DNA from: JAGQKC01 sp965223675
GTDB taxonomy: Bacteria; Nitrospirota; Nitrospiria; Nitrospirales; UBA8639
NCBI GenBank assembly: GCA_965223675.1
Contig: OZ245013.1
Span: forward strand, 1,364,001 to 1,428,000
DNA length: 64,000 nt
Direction: 5' to 3'
In this document: piece after piece, positions 45,145 to 54,872 of the stretch
Position numbering within the stretch: position 1 is the first letter of the stretch
How the letters are laid out: each line of letters starts with the position of its first letter
The notes under the pieces: generated by a model
Database searches by the model: none
Seen by the model: the letters and a program-made list of their open reading frames with translations, nothing else
What the model was told of the DNA's origin: nothing
Program-made: the position numbers and the translations under genes

Positions 45145-45543
45145 TTACATAGCATTCTGTCTGAGAATTTTTTGAATGACTGGGACGTCTGCTGGTGGAA
45201 ACTCATATTCGCAAAATTCATCCGGACTCACCCATCGAAAGTCAGCACAATCCCTTGCCTTCGGTTCCCCCTCAAATGTCGTGCATTCAAAAAAAGTCAA
45301 ATCAACAGTTTTTTCCGGATATTCGTGATAGTGAGACATCGCATATACTGGCAGATTCACCTTAATACCAAGCTCTTCCCAAACTTCTCGACAGACGCAA
45401 TCTTCTAATGACTCTCCAGCCTCACACTTTCCGCCAGGGAACTCCCATAAACCACCAAGGTGGGTTTGAGGTTTCCGACGTGTAAGAAGGTATCGTCCAT
45501 TTTGTCTAATAAGAGCGGCACTCACCCGTATATGAGGCTTCAT
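45145..45543 (-). CDS. mutT: Nudix hydrolase, MutT-type
   Basis: 132 residues. A perfect Nudix box occupies about residues 38-60 (GGKCEAGESLEDCVCREVWE plus ELGI), matching Gx5Ex7REUxEExGU. The start MKPHIRVSAALI is typical of MutT enzymes that hydrolyse 8-oxo-dGTP. It begins 13 bases after mutY ends, and the two act in the same oxidised-guanine pathway. The ATG at 45543 is chosen because the longer frame enters mutY. Confidence 0.9.
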   Translation of the reverse strand: MKPHIRVSAALIRQNGRYLLTRRKPQTHLGGLWEFPGGKCEAGESLEDCVCREVWEELGIKVNLPVYAMSHYHEYPEKTVDLTFFECTTFEGEPKARDCADFRWVSPDEFCEYEFPPADVPVIQKILRQNAM

Positions 45544-45556
45544 TATTATATAAAAG

Positions 45557-46288
45557 TCAGGAAGGTTTAAAAGGAAAGGTTTTGCAAAATTTCTGCATTG
45601 GGCATAATAAACAATAGGGCTTTCGAGCCGTACATACCAAAGCCCCAAAATCCATTAAAGCTTGATTGAAATCATATCCTTTACCTTTTGGGATCGACTC
45701 TTCCGAAATAGCCCACAATTTAGTTTTTTGGCTTTTGGGATCCCCCTCACCCACAAAAACTCGGTGTAAGACACGCATGACATTCGTATCAAGGATAGGA
45801 GCATCTTCATTGAACGCAAATGCTCGCACGGCGCCGGCAGTATATCGACCAATTCCTTTTAACGACAAGAGATCATCGGGATCCTTAGGAATCTCTCCGC
45901 CATAGCGCTCAACGGTTTCGCAAGCAATACTATGCAAACGATACGGACGAATGTTGTACCCTAATGGGTACCAAGTCTCCCTCACTTGTCGTGGCTCAGC
46001 CGAAGCAAGAGCAGAAACCGTGGGATATTTTTGCAAAAATTCATGGTACTTCGGAACCACTCGATCCACTTGAGTTTGTTGAAGCATCACCTCTGAAACA
46101 AGAATTTTGTACGGATCATTCGTTCTTCGCCATGGAAGATCCCGACCATACTCCTCATACCACCGTAACAGTTGGGATTGAAATTTTCGCTTAACTTTGG
46201 CCTCTAATATCTTGGGCCTCTTCTTGTCTTGTTTGGAAGTTTTTCGCTTTAAGGAAGACTTTGCGGATGACGTGGGAGGACGACTCAT
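45557..46288 (-). CDS. mutY: A/G-specific adenine glycosylase, short form
   Basis: 243 residues. Visible are VSEVMLQQTQV (catalytic Glu), LKGIGRYTAGAV (helix-hairpin-helix), ILDTNVMRVLHR (catalytic Asp) and the iron-sulphur loop C-x6-C-x2-C-x5-C near the C-terminus. It stops right after the cluster, so the MutT-like C-terminal domain that recognises 8-oxoG is missing. The usual GLGYY-x-RA segment reads PLGYNIRPYRLH. The ATG at 46288 avoids overlap with the upstream DCC gene. A genuine MutT follows in the same operon. An alternative is another glycosylase of the HhH-GPD family. Confidence 0.85.
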   Translation of the reverse strand: MSRPPTSSAKSSLKRKTSKQDKKRPKILEAKVKRKFQSQLLRWYEEYGRDLPWRRTNDPYKILVSEVMLQQTQVDRVVPKYHEFLQKYPTVSALASAEPRQVRETWYPLGYNIRPYRLHSIACETVERYGGEIPKDPDDLLSLKGIGRYTAGAVRAFAFNEDAPILDTNVMRVLHRVFVGEGDPKSQKTKLWAISEESIPKGKGYDFNQALMDFGALVCTARKPYCLLCPMQKFCKTFPFKPS

Positions 46289-46352
46289 TGTGGATGATGA
46301 TTGTATGGGGAGCTCTAGGGGATTGCAAGGACTTCTACAACGGGTGAGGCAT

Positions 46353-46787
46353 TTAGACAAATCGGGCGCGATCACTTTCATTGGGCAGGCGACAACTCTC
46401 CCGCTTTCCCATCCACTGATATCGCCGACGTCCAATGAATTGATACACTCCATCTCGAATTGTTCGGGGTATGAAAATACACAAATAAAGAAGTGGCCAG
46501 AGGCCTGTTAGTTCCTTTGCCACTTTTAATGCGGCTGTGGACTTACTGAATACGTGCCCGTTTTCCAGATAAAGAAACGTTTCGAAGTCTTGTGTATTGA
46601 AATTAAAATTCATCAAAATTTGTTGTGCTGGCTCTGACTGTAAGGTACCGAACATGAATTTTTTTTGAGGATCCCGCTGGATCACAAAATCTACTGAGGC
46701 ATTGCAGAAATTACACACGCCATCAAAGAGAATGACTCGTGGGTAATTTTCCCAGGGATGGTCTTTGATTTTTTCGTCTTCCATCAC
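46353..46787 (-). CDS. DCC family thiol-disulphide oxidoreductase (DUF393)
   Basis: 144 residues with the defining ILFDGVCNFCNASVDF motif near the N-terminus and the IGRRRYQWMGKRESC segment near the C-terminus, both typical of DUF393. The family has a thioredoxin-like fold with CxxC; its in vivo role is unclear. It is first in the DCC-mutY-mutT run on the minus strand. Confidence 0.87.
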   Translation of the reverse strand: MMEDEKIKDHPWENYPRVILFDGVCNFCNASVDFVIQRDPQKKFMFGTLQSEPAQQILMNFNFNTQDFETFLYLENGHVFSKSTAALKVAKELTGLWPLLYLCIFIPRTIRDGVYQFIGRRRYQWMGKRESCRLPNESDRARFV

Positions 46788-46979
46788 TACCCTTATGACT
46801 ATTGAGTTATTGGTGCATTACAAACAATTACGTACCATGGAATCTACTATCTACAGATGAGTTAAGTTAACTCGAATATGCAATAAAATCTCTATAGCCC
46901 TCTCGTGCCTTCGACGAGTTGCATCTATCATCCCATAGACTTGTTGTCACATTTGATTAATAAATTATAGGTGAATTAG

Positions 46980-47651
46980 ATGACTATTCAAGGGCAGCCA
47001 TTAAGAGACCTAGGCCTTCTACTTATCTGGATGATAGGAACAAGTCCTCAATATGTTTTAGGACAATCATCTATAGGCATCCAACCACTTCTTGAAACAT
47101 CAAAAAGTAGCGTCGAGACGCTGATTCCCTCCTCAACACGTCTACTCATTACGGGACAAGACCAGGTGATTTTTTTAACCGAAATAGAGAAGTCTCCTCC
47201 AACATGGGAAACCTTGCATGATCAACCAGGAGAAGAGCGTGGCACTCGTCTCTTTGCGTTCAACCGCGCACGAGATGATGCAAGAGCTAATCATCCTGCG
47301 CTCAAACAACATATCGCATTTTTTTGGAGTGGAATTTTGCGACAATTCGACTCTGAACACCAAGGATTTAGAGTAGCCATGGGTCCCGTACGTACAAAAA
47401 CCCCATGGGGAACCGTGCGATTCAAACCAGTAAATCTTCCTAGTGAAATGATTGCCGTCCCAGGCAAAAGACTGGTTCAACCATTGAGTGAGAAGATCAC
47501 ACGCGGTGAAAAGATAGAAATTCATATACTTTTCACAGGTTTTTTAGCTCCTAATGAATCACTCATGTATGCCTTCTCTCATGAAAACTCAGACCAAGGA
47601 ATGATTTTACCCTTTGTTCGAATCGATGGAGTTCAGTATATTCTTCCATAA
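46980..47651 (+). CDS. Hypothetical exported protein
   Basis: 223 residues with a hydrophobic N-terminal signal (LGLLLIWMIGTSPQYVLGQ). The mature part alternates strands and polar loops without Cys or known motifs; the end, GMILPFVRIDGVQYILP, is strand-like. No family recognised. It stands alone. Confidence 0.5.
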   Translation: MTIQGQPLRDLGLLLIWMIGTSPQYVLGQSSIGIQPLLETSKSSVETLIPSSTRLLITGQDQVIFLTEIEKSPPTWETLHDQPGEERGTRLFAFNRARDDARANHPALKQHIAFFWSGILRQFDSEHQGFRVAMGPVRTKTPWGTVRFKPVNLPSEMIAVPGKRLVQPLSEKITRGEKIEIHILFTGFLAPNESLMYAFSHENSDQGMILPFVRIDGVQYILP

Positions 47652-48462
47652 AATGTGCCGTGATGTGCCGCTTGTCGTTCAGCATACAGATACTGTTGGA
47701 CTATTATCTGAATATGACTTCATGAGATGTCTCTGAGCTCATACTCAGGTAGATCAGGGAGTATCTAGAACACAGAGATTTCCCGCTTTCGCACTTACCC
47801 ATTGAAGCTACAGCTCGTAAACACAGGAATACGGAAAGCCGGACAATCGTATCCGATGTATGAAATCGGCGTTTCTAGAAATCCAAAAGATCATCTTCGT
47901 TTTAGCAATTCTTGAATAAGACATCAGTATTGGGGCGGACGATCAATCTCTTTGTATTAGTCTCCAACACACTAAACCATTTTCTTTCCTCTCTCATAGA
48001 AAATTCATAGAAAATGAACTCATGAATTTCTTCGTGTCTTCATATAGTTACAGAACTTTAAAATTTTTTACTTCAAATAATCGGATAAATTCGCAACTAG
48101 ACAACCTTAGAAGAGTTAGGCTAATCTTGTTTACAATATTGGCAAATATTTTTACTCATAACATAAACACTTGCGTTAATACTTCCTACAAACTTCATGC
48201 GTCATATCTTTCATAAGCTAATGTAATAATATTACATTTTACATTCATCTTCGACCCTGATCGTGCGGCAGGTTCAAGAGTTACCATTCCTTCCTTAGAC
48301 AACCTCTAAGATGGAGGGAGCTCACTATTCTTTCTTCCATAACCTCCCCACTCCCTCAAGCCTTACGCAATCCTTGTTCAAATAGTTTTCTATTTCATCA
48401 CAACTTACTCATAGCTCCATTCAAAATTCTTTGGACGGGCTAGTATTACCAAGGAGGGTCAT
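47652..48462. other. Long intergenic stretch upstream of the PhcB-like gene
   Basis: About 810 bases, AT-rich, especially 48020-48240. The longest frame (48022-48216) has poor composition and no ribosome binding site. No hairpin terminator or repeat stood out. The right end carries the promoter and an AAGGAGGG site of the methyltransferase gene. The length leaves room for a regulatory RNA, but I see no evidence for one. Confidence 0.4.
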
Positions 48463-49431
48463 ATGTCCATCATCTCTTTCACTAAAAGTTCGTTTATCAG
48501 TGAAGTTCCTTCTGCTCATCCTTTTACCAACAAGGAGGCCTCTTTTCATACCTTGGTTGAGTACATCAAAAAGCTGGTAAGTAAAGGAGGCCCTACTCCC
48601 TCAGACTATGACGACTTAAATGCCGCGATGTACACCATGGCAGTTGCTCGAAAATCAAAATCTTACTCTCAAGAACAGATGCGGCAAATCATTGATGCGT
48701 ATGGGGAATCTCTCACGACAGCGACGATTCAAGGTTGGGGATTTCTGAAACCTCATGGGTATGCAGGCGACTTTGAAATCATAGATAAAATCTACCAAAA
48801 CTATCTTTCACCAAAACCAGAACTTCAAAATTGGGATAGGTTTGTTCACAATCAAAGTGCATTCAAAGCCGTTAAGAATAGACTTTCTTACTTTTTAGAA
48901 CAAATCTGGGATTTAAAAATGGCCTACCCGCAAGGTGCATCTGTCCTAAATCTTGCAAGTGGCCCTGGGAGAGATATGCTTGAATCTTTTCGGGTCGTCG
49001 GCCATTCAAACATTCATATCGATTGTGTTGAGCAGGATTCAACGGCCATTACGTATGCTAAGTCCCTATGTCAAGATTACCTTGAACATATTTCTTTTAT
49101 TCATCGTAATGTTTGTCGTTTTGCACCCAAGAAAAGCTATAACCTTATTTGGTCAGGTGGTTTATTTGACTATTTTAATGATGCGTTATTTAAAAGAATG
49201 CTAAAACGTTTTCTCCTTGCATTAGCGAAAAATGGGAAACTCGTGATAGGAAATTTTTCAAATGTCAATCCGACTCAAAGCTATATGGATTTTTTTGATT
49301 GGGTTCTGTATCACCGTAGCCCGGAGGCTCTTCAAACACTTGCTGTTGAATGCGGCGTGTCGCCTGAAAATATGTGGATAGAACAGGAACCCGAAGGGGT
49401 GAATTTATTTCTACACATCATCAAGGTCTAG
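48463..49431 (+). CDS. PhcB-like SAM-dependent methyltransferase
   Basis: 322 residues. The N-terminal helical domain carries GWGFLKPHGYAGDFEIIDKI, characteristic of the extracellular-factor (3-hydroxypalmitate methyl ester) biosynthesis family. The class I methyltransferase domain has VLNLASGPGRDMLE (SAM motif I), IHIDCVEQD (motif II, acidic), SGGLFDYF and LVIGNFSNVNPTQSYMDFF near the end. In Ralstonia the PhcB enzyme makes a fatty acid methyl ester signal read by a two-component system. Here two kinase genes lie on the opposite strand. The product is inferred from family only. AAGGAGGG lies 6 bases before the ATG. Confidence 0.75.
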   Translation: MSIISFTKSSFISEVPSAHPFTNKEASFHTLVEYIKKLVSKGGPTPSDYDDLNAAMYTMAVARKSKSYSQEQMRQIIDAYGESLTTATIQGWGFLKPHGYAGDFEIIDKIYQNYLSPKPELQNWDRFVHNQSAFKAVKNRLSYFLEQIWDLKMAYPQGASVLNLASGPGRDMLESFRVVGHSNIHIDCVEQDSTAITYAKSLCQDYLEHISFIHRNVCRFAPKKSYNLIWSGGLFDYFNDALFKRMLKRFLLALAKNGKLVIGNFSNVNPTQSYMDFFDWVLYHRSPEALQTLAVECGVSPENMWIEQEPEGVNLFLHIIKV

Positions 49432-49529
49432 TCATTTTTCGAGCACGATCTTGAGAGGGACCGAACTTATTCTTTCTAAGACAAGAATATGTGAAATAGC
49501 TAGGCGATGATACGTTTTTAAATGAACCT

Positions 49530-49549
49530 CTACGGGCTTACGCCCGTAG
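49530..49549. repeat. Perfect hairpin CTACGGGC-TTAC-GCCCGTAG
   Basis: 8-bp GC-rich stem with a 4-base loop. It is followed by TATCTTTCAT, not a real T-run, so it is a weak terminator. A REP-like or IS200-type palindrome is the alternative. Confidence 0.6.
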
Positions 49550-49603
49550 TATCTTTCATAGCTCTCAAGCTCTGCTTGTCCTCTTTTGTCGGAACCACTT
49601 CCT

Positions 49604-49622
49604 CCACGGGTTCATACCGTGG
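49604..49622. repeat. Hairpin CCACGG-GTTCATA-CCGTGG
   Basis: 6-bp stem with a 7-base loop, about 55 bases after the previous hairpin. The pair resembles a REP doublet. Confidence 0.55.
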
Positions 49623-49972
49623 TCTTGCGGTGGTGACAATAAAAGCATCATTCTAGAATGGGATGACGGTACTGGAAAAATGGTAAGAAGGAGAGACAAG
49701 TTCCAGAGCCTCTGTTGACGGCCACCGAACAAGCATAACTTGAATTCCTAAAGCACCACGCAGTAAAAGCGTAAGTATCTACGGTTTTCAATAAACGTTA
49801 TTCTCTCCACAGCACTGAGGAACATAGGATCTACGTAAAATGTTTCTGGAAGTTTTATGAAGATGGATAATCAGAATTTCTAAGAAGACTACAGCTTCTA
49901 TAAGATTGGGGGGGTGCAAGAGGCTTTGGTGGGGTTAAGTAGGTAAAGGGTCAAGGAACGTCTAATGCCAAG

Positions 49973-52270
49973 CTAACACGAAAGGACTGTATGGATGACT
50001 TCACTGACTTCGCTAAGCCGAAATGGCTTAGAGATTCTTCCATGAAAACCAAATTCTTTAAAACTTGAGAGGACAGGATCATTTGAATATCCGCTAACAA
50101 CAATGGCTTTGACCAAGGGAGCAACTTTACGCAACTTCTGAACAACGGTTCGACCACCCGTTTCGCCAGGAATCGTTAAATCCAGTATCACAGCATCAAA
50201 TGGTGTGCCTTTTTCCTGAGCTTGAGCAAACAACTTTAGGGCTTCTTCTCCGTTCTTTGCCGTTTGAGGATTATATCCACACACTTCTAGCATCTCGCTC
50301 AACACCTTTCTGATCGGTGCCTCATCATCCATAATAAGAATATTTCCAGTTCCCCGTTGTATTTGTGAAACTTTTTTCTCCAATAACACCTGACTTTCAC
50401 TCGACGCCGGGAGAAATATCGTAAAGGTCGTCCCAACATCGACTTCAGAATCAACAACCACCTCCCCACCGTGATGTCTTATAATCGAATAGGAGGTTGC
50501 CAACCCCAGCCCATGTCCACTTGTCTTCGTTGTAAAGTAGGGATCGAAAATTTTACTCAGATGCTCTTTCTTAATTCCAACTCCTTGATCCATAAACGAG
50601 ACTTTAACCCAATGACCGATTGAAAGAGGCAAGCGGGCTAAACAACTCTGACTATCAATAGTAAGATTCTGCCCCAAGACAGTTATAACCCCGCCATCAG
50701 GCATCGCTTGCATGGCGTTAATCACCAAATTTTGCACAACCTGACTAATTTGTCCAACATCAACATCAACGGTCCAAAGTTCTTTCACAATACGAAATTC
50801 ACTCTTCACATTGGACCCTGTTAAAACAAAACGAGCATTTTCTTCCACAATCTGACTCAGAGAGGCAGGTTTTCGAATTGGCGCCCCGCCTTTTGCGAAC
50901 GTCAACAGTTGCTGAGTTAAGTCTTGCGCACGCAATGAAGCGAGTTCGGCTTCATTCAATCGTTGGAAAAGAGGATTATCAGACGCGATGAAAAACTTGG
51001 CGAGTGATAGTTGACCTAAAATAGCTGTGAGCAGATTATTAAAATCATGGGCAAGTCCTCCCGCAAGGAGCCCAAGAGAATCCAATTTGCTCACACGTAA
51101 TCGTTCTTCCTCAAACTGTTTGCGAATCGTAATATCTTCCGCCATCCCAGCAATTCTGTAAACTTGACCATCTTCATTTCTGACTGGATATGCCCGGTCA
51201 TGAATCCACCGAATACTGCCGTCTTTGTGCAAAATTCGATACTCAACATCCAAAGTTCCTTCTGAAAGCTTCTGAAACAAACTCCGTTCTACCTTCATTC
51301 GATCTTCCGGATGTACTGTTCCAACCCAAGATTCAGAATTTTCATACAGTTCGTGTGAGGAACACCCCCAACATTTTTCATACGCAGGGCTAACATAGAT
51401 AAACCGTTGCGACTGTGCGTCCACCAACCAGAATACATCTGCAATCGACTCCGCAAGTTGTCGAAAACGTTCTTCACTCTCTCTGAGTTTACTTTCGGCT
51501 TGCTTTTTCTCAGTGAGATCTCTGGTAACGACAAGGACACTTCTCACTCTCCCTGTCCTCCCATATTCAGGGACTACACGGGACTCAAAAACTTTTTGAC
51601 CTTCTTCATTAGTGAACCCAAATTCAATGACAGATGCGGTTCGTTCAAGGCAAACACGCTCAAGTTCATTGTTCCAGGCCAGTGAGATAGCTTCAGGAAA
51701 TCCGAGTTCGTTAGGCCTCTTACCCAGGTAGGATTCTGGTGTTATATCGCGACTTACATCAAACCAGCGGTTTAAATATAAAAACTTGCCATGTACATCT
51801 AGGCGCGAAATCATATCTGGAAGATGTTCTGTCAGGACGCGCGCCTCTTCATCCCATCGAAATAACTCTTCTTCTAGACGTTTCTTCTCAGTAATATCAA
51901 GCATGATTCCTTGGAGGATTAAAGACACTCCGTCTGGAGCTCTTGTGACCGTGGCCTCATCGTGAACCCATAACATGCGACCATTATGCGCCATAACACG
52001 ATAATCGGCACGAAACGGATCATGAGTTTGAAACGAGGCGGCATACTCACCCCTTACTCGTTCACGATCATCTGGATGGACTTGCTTCATGAATTTAGTA
52101 AAATCATTGACCCATTCCGAGGGGTGAAATCCTGTAATAATTTCAAGTTGTGGGCTCAGATACGTAAAGGTTAAATTGTCCCAATCCAAAATTGCGGTGT
52201 ACGTACAAGCGGGAATGTGCTCTACAAGAAAGCGGTATTGATCCTGAGTCAAAGTTGTCAGCTTATTCAT
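49973..52270 (-). CDS. PAS-type hybrid histidine kinase with receiver domain
   Basis: 765 residues, soluble. Three PAS domains (start near YTAILDWDNLTFTYLS, then residues about 150-270 and 275-400), a HisKA H-box LAHDFNNLLTAILG, an HATPase with N-box VVQNLVINAMQAM, G1 MDQGVGI and G2 SGHGLGLATS, and a C-terminal receiver with MDDE, phospho-acceptor Asp in AVILDLTIPG and Lys in SKPF. All catalytic residues are present. It is probably active and follows the membrane pseudokinase gene in one transcript. The ATG at 52270 is chosen; a GTG at 52333 would add 21 residues. Confidence 0.9.
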   Translation of the reverse strand: MNKLTTLTQDQYRFLVEHIPACTYTAILDWDNLTFTYLSPQLEIITGFHPSEWVNDFTKFMKQVHPDDRERVRGEYAASFQTHDPFRADYRVMAHNGRMLWVHDEATVTRAPDGVSLILQGIMLDITEKKRLEEELFRWDEEARVLTEHLPDMISRLDVHGKFLYLNRWFDVSRDITPESYLGKRPNELGFPEAISLAWNNELERVCLERTASVIEFGFTNEEGQKVFESRVVPEYGRTGRVRSVLVVTRDLTEKKQAESKLRESEERFRQLAESIADVFWLVDAQSQRFIYVSPAYEKCWGCSSHELYENSESWVGTVHPEDRMKVERSLFQKLSEGTLDVEYRILHKDGSIRWIHDRAYPVRNEDGQVYRIAGMAEDITIRKQFEEERLRVSKLDSLGLLAGGLAHDFNNLLTAILGQLSLAKFFIASDNPLFQRLNEAELASLRAQDLTQQLLTFAKGGAPIRKPASLSQIVEENARFVLTGSNVKSEFRIVKELWTVDVDVGQISQVVQNLVINAMQAMPDGGVITVLGQNLTIDSQSCLARLPLSIGHWVKVSFMDQGVGIKKEHLSKIFDPYFTTKTSGHGLGLATSYSIIRHHGGEVVVDSEVDVGTTFTIFLPASSESQVLLEKKVSQIQRGTGNILIMDDEAPIRKVLSEMLEVCGYNPQTAKNGEEALKLFAQAQEKGTPFDAVILDLTIPGETGGRTVVQKLRKVAPLVKAIVVSGYSNDPVLSSFKEFGFHGRISKPFRLSEVSEVIHTVLSC

Positions 52271-52382
52271 AACAGCTAGAGCCCTATCTTTCGCCGCCTC
52301 ACTGTCGGCTATGCACTCTAACGAGACGTACACTCATGTGTACTAGGACAACAGATTCCACAAAGATTTGTTCGCCATCCAT

Positions 52383-54590
52383 TTATCTCTGCTGGTCGTG
52401 GATCGGTGGTGTTAGATTTTGTAGATCAAGTGAACCAGCTTGGAAACGTTCTTCACAAGTACCAAATTCTGCATTTTCATTTCTGGGAAGACTCAACACA
52501 CACTTCAAACTTTTCGCTTTCGACCCATACACTTGGATAAATCCACCATAGGCGTTCACGATTTCCTTGGCGATGCTCATCCCTTGATCAGCAAGGTCAG
52601 TGCTTTCCAACTTTGCGAGGTAGTCCCCTTGAGAATAGAGAGGAATGGGCAATAGGTCTAAAGAATGCTGCTCTTGTTTATCGGAAATCTCTACTTGAAT
52701 CCACCGATCACCCGTCGAACTCGTCAAGCCTTGAGTCTTAATAAAAAGATATTTTCCGTTATCGTAAGCACGGCTTAAGTGAAAAAGAAGTAAATTAAAC
52801 ACCACATGTCGCATCTCTTGACGCCTAAACAGGATCTTAGGTATTTCAGGATCTAATTTTGGTTCAATTTTTATATGTTGGAATTCAGGATTTTTCGAAA
52901 CAAAGGAAACACATGACTCAATAAGCTCATTAATATTCTCATAGGAATGACCATTGGTCGACTCATCAGTGACGTACTCTCGAATTTCTTTTGTCAATTG
53001 TTCAATTCGTGAAACATCTGACGAGACGACGGCTTTAAACCGCTTCAGAAATTCCTCATCATTTTTTCGCAGTTGGGCTAATTGAACAAAGGCCTTGATC
53101 GAAGATTGTGGACTTGTTAGTTCTTGAGCCAAACCTGCAGACATCGTCTCAAGAGATCGCAACCGATCCATATGCCTCATGATGGTCTGAGAACGGATGA
53201 CCTCTTCGCGGAGAATAGCATTCTCAAGTGCTAACGAAGCCTCACGAACCAAGGTTGGTATAAACCCGATTGATTCAGCCGCATCAAGTGACTCTGGCAA
53301 ACAGGGGCTGAGTAAACAGAACCCCAATAAACGATTCTTTCGAATAAACGGAAAGCATACATCCGCATTCAAATTTTTCAAATCCTTAAATACTGTTTCT
53401 TTCCATTGATCGGGGAAAGAGTGTTTCAGTTCCTTACAGACAATTCGTGACTTAACAATAGCTAAATAACGAGGAAGATCCTCTGTGACGGCAAAGGACA
53501 AATTCGCCGGAGAATGTACGGATGATCCATAATCCGAAACTTGTATATACTTGCTATGGTCCTTATTTAAAACAAAAAGCATCGCAGTCTGAGCCCGCAT
53601 ACCTCTGCTCATCGCCCCAATAATTTCCTTCCCCAATAACTTCATATCCTGAAGAGTGGAAATATTCGTTGAAAACTGCGAAAGCGTTCTCAAACTGGAA
53701 TCTTGTCCTTTCATGACCGAACGGGCTATCGCTTGACGAGTTCCCAATCTCATTTGGTAGGCACCCGCCACAGTGAGCAGATGTACAAACAGTTGGACCA
53801 TTGAGAATCGATAGCTAATCGTACCGAGTAGAGATTTTTGAGCGAGTAATAAGACAGGGTAGGCCGGTTGGGAAATTAAGAGTAAAACAGCTAGATAACT
53901 AAGCCCTTTCTCCACAAAAACAGAAAAATCCATTAAATGATAGCGCAACAATGTGTAGGCAACTAGGGCAACATAAAATGTGAAACAAATAGTCCCGTAA
54001 GGAAGAAGCTCAATTCCGTACCAGAGGGGAAAATTCGTTGCTCCTCCGACATACGCAAGTCCAGAGGCAACTAACAAATACAAGAATTGTTTCTTACGTA
54101 GCCCTTTTCCCCTGAGATGAGCCAAGGCTAATAAATAGCAAGCATAGAAAGCGACAGCTACCCACCACAGTAAAAAGAAATGAAAAACCGGTCCAGGCTG
54201 AGGCCAAAATGGAAAATAATCGGTGGGCTGAACATGAGAAATAAAATAAGGAGTGGCATCGACAAGCAAGAAAAACCCGCCGATGAAATATGTGCTCGTT
54301 AAGACTGTTCCTAAACGGTTTGCCTCATTGGTCAGGTAGAGAACATGATGCAATTGTGTCACAGGGATAAATATAGCTCCTGCCATCAGGAATCGACATA
54401 AGAAGAGAGCCTGATCCGACGAGTCAGCAATCTGCCAAAAGAAATAGCCAAAGCTCCAGACAGCAATGCTAAGCCCAAGTAACCCGTATGACCAATGACG
54501 AGGATCTCTCGGAGAGCGCGAGTAAACAAGAGCAGCCAGACTTATCGCGGCAATTCCATTTAAGAGACCGCTAATGGCGAAAAAATCCAT
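52383..54590 (-). CDS. Membrane sensor with GAF and degenerate histidine kinase domain
   Basis: 735 residues. Residues 1-285 hold about eight membrane helices, resembling the 7TM/PrsK-type sensor input. A GAF-like domain occupies about 300-460. The C-terminal kinase-like part keeps the fold but has lost the catalytic set: the H-box reads SAGLAQELTSPQSS (Gln489 for His), the N-box is FNLLLFHLSRAY (the Mg-binding Asn is Phe603), and no DxGxG or GxGLGL box is left (about 634-675). It therefore should not autophosphorylate and is better seen as a sensor or scaffold acting through the downstream hybrid kinase. Family placement is by architecture. Confidence 0.8.
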   Translation of the reverse strand: MDFFAISGLLNGIAAISLAALVYSRSPRDPRHWSYGLLGLSIAVWSFGYFFWQIADSSDQALFLCRFLMAGAIFIPVTQLHHVLYLTNEANRLGTVLTSTYFIGGFFLLVDATPYFISHVQPTDYFPFWPQPGPVFHFFLLWWVAVAFYACYLLALAHLRGKGLRKKQFLYLLVASGLAYVGGATNFPLWYGIELLPYGTICFTFYVALVAYTLLRYHLMDFSVFVEKGLSYLAVLLLISQPAYPVLLLAQKSLLGTISYRFSMVQLFVHLLTVAGAYQMRLGTRQAIARSVMKGQDSSLRTLSQFSTNISTLQDMKLLGKEIIGAMSRGMRAQTAMLFVLNKDHSKYIQVSDYGSSVHSPANLSFAVTEDLPRYLAIVKSRIVCKELKHSFPDQWKETVFKDLKNLNADVCFPFIRKNRLLGFCLLSPCLPESLDAAESIGFIPTLVREASLALENAILREEVIRSQTIMRHMDRLRSLETMSAGLAQELTSPQSSIKAFVQLAQLRKNDEEFLKRFKAVVSSDVSRIEQLTKEIREYVTDESTNGHSYENINELIESCVSFVSKNPEFQHIKIEPKLDPEIPKILFRRQEMRHVVFNLLLFHLSRAYDNGKYLFIKTQGLTSSTGDRWIQVEISDKQEQHSLDLLPIPLYSQGDYLAKLESTDLADQGMSIAKEIVNAYGGFIQVYGSKAKSLKCVLSLPRNENAEFGTCEERFQAGSLDLQNLTPPIHDQQR

Positions 54591-54872
54591 CGCTAGTCAG
54601 GTTCCTTAAGTAGGCCCTTGATAAAATTTGATGGTTGGACGAATGACCTACTTTACCAGATAACTAGTTGTAATCGAAAAGATTTGTCATAAACAGTACG
54701 CAAGATACACAAGAAGGTCAAGTAGCCACTACTTAATGGTTTCGAAGTGGGAGGCGCAGGGCGGGTCTGTTCTATAGTCTATGATATACAAGAATATAGA
54801 CCTTTTTCATGTGAAGTAACGATAGATTTAGCTCAAATGCACTACTGTATCGCAAAGAGGCATGTAGGTAAA
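54591..54872. other. Intergenic stretch between the sensor and HAD genes
   Basis: 282 bases holding the promoter of the two kinase genes; no gene or strong hairpin seen. Confidence 0.4.

Larger units (their letters stand above)
49432..49972. other. Intergenic stretch with two REP-like hairpins
   Basis: Between the convergent methyltransferase and hybrid kinase genes. Apart from the two palindromes listed separately no gene is evident. Confidence 0.45.

Noticed and set aside
48022..48216. 64-codon frame in an AT-rich gap
   Set aside because: Composition follows the AT-rich DNA; no ribosome binding site.
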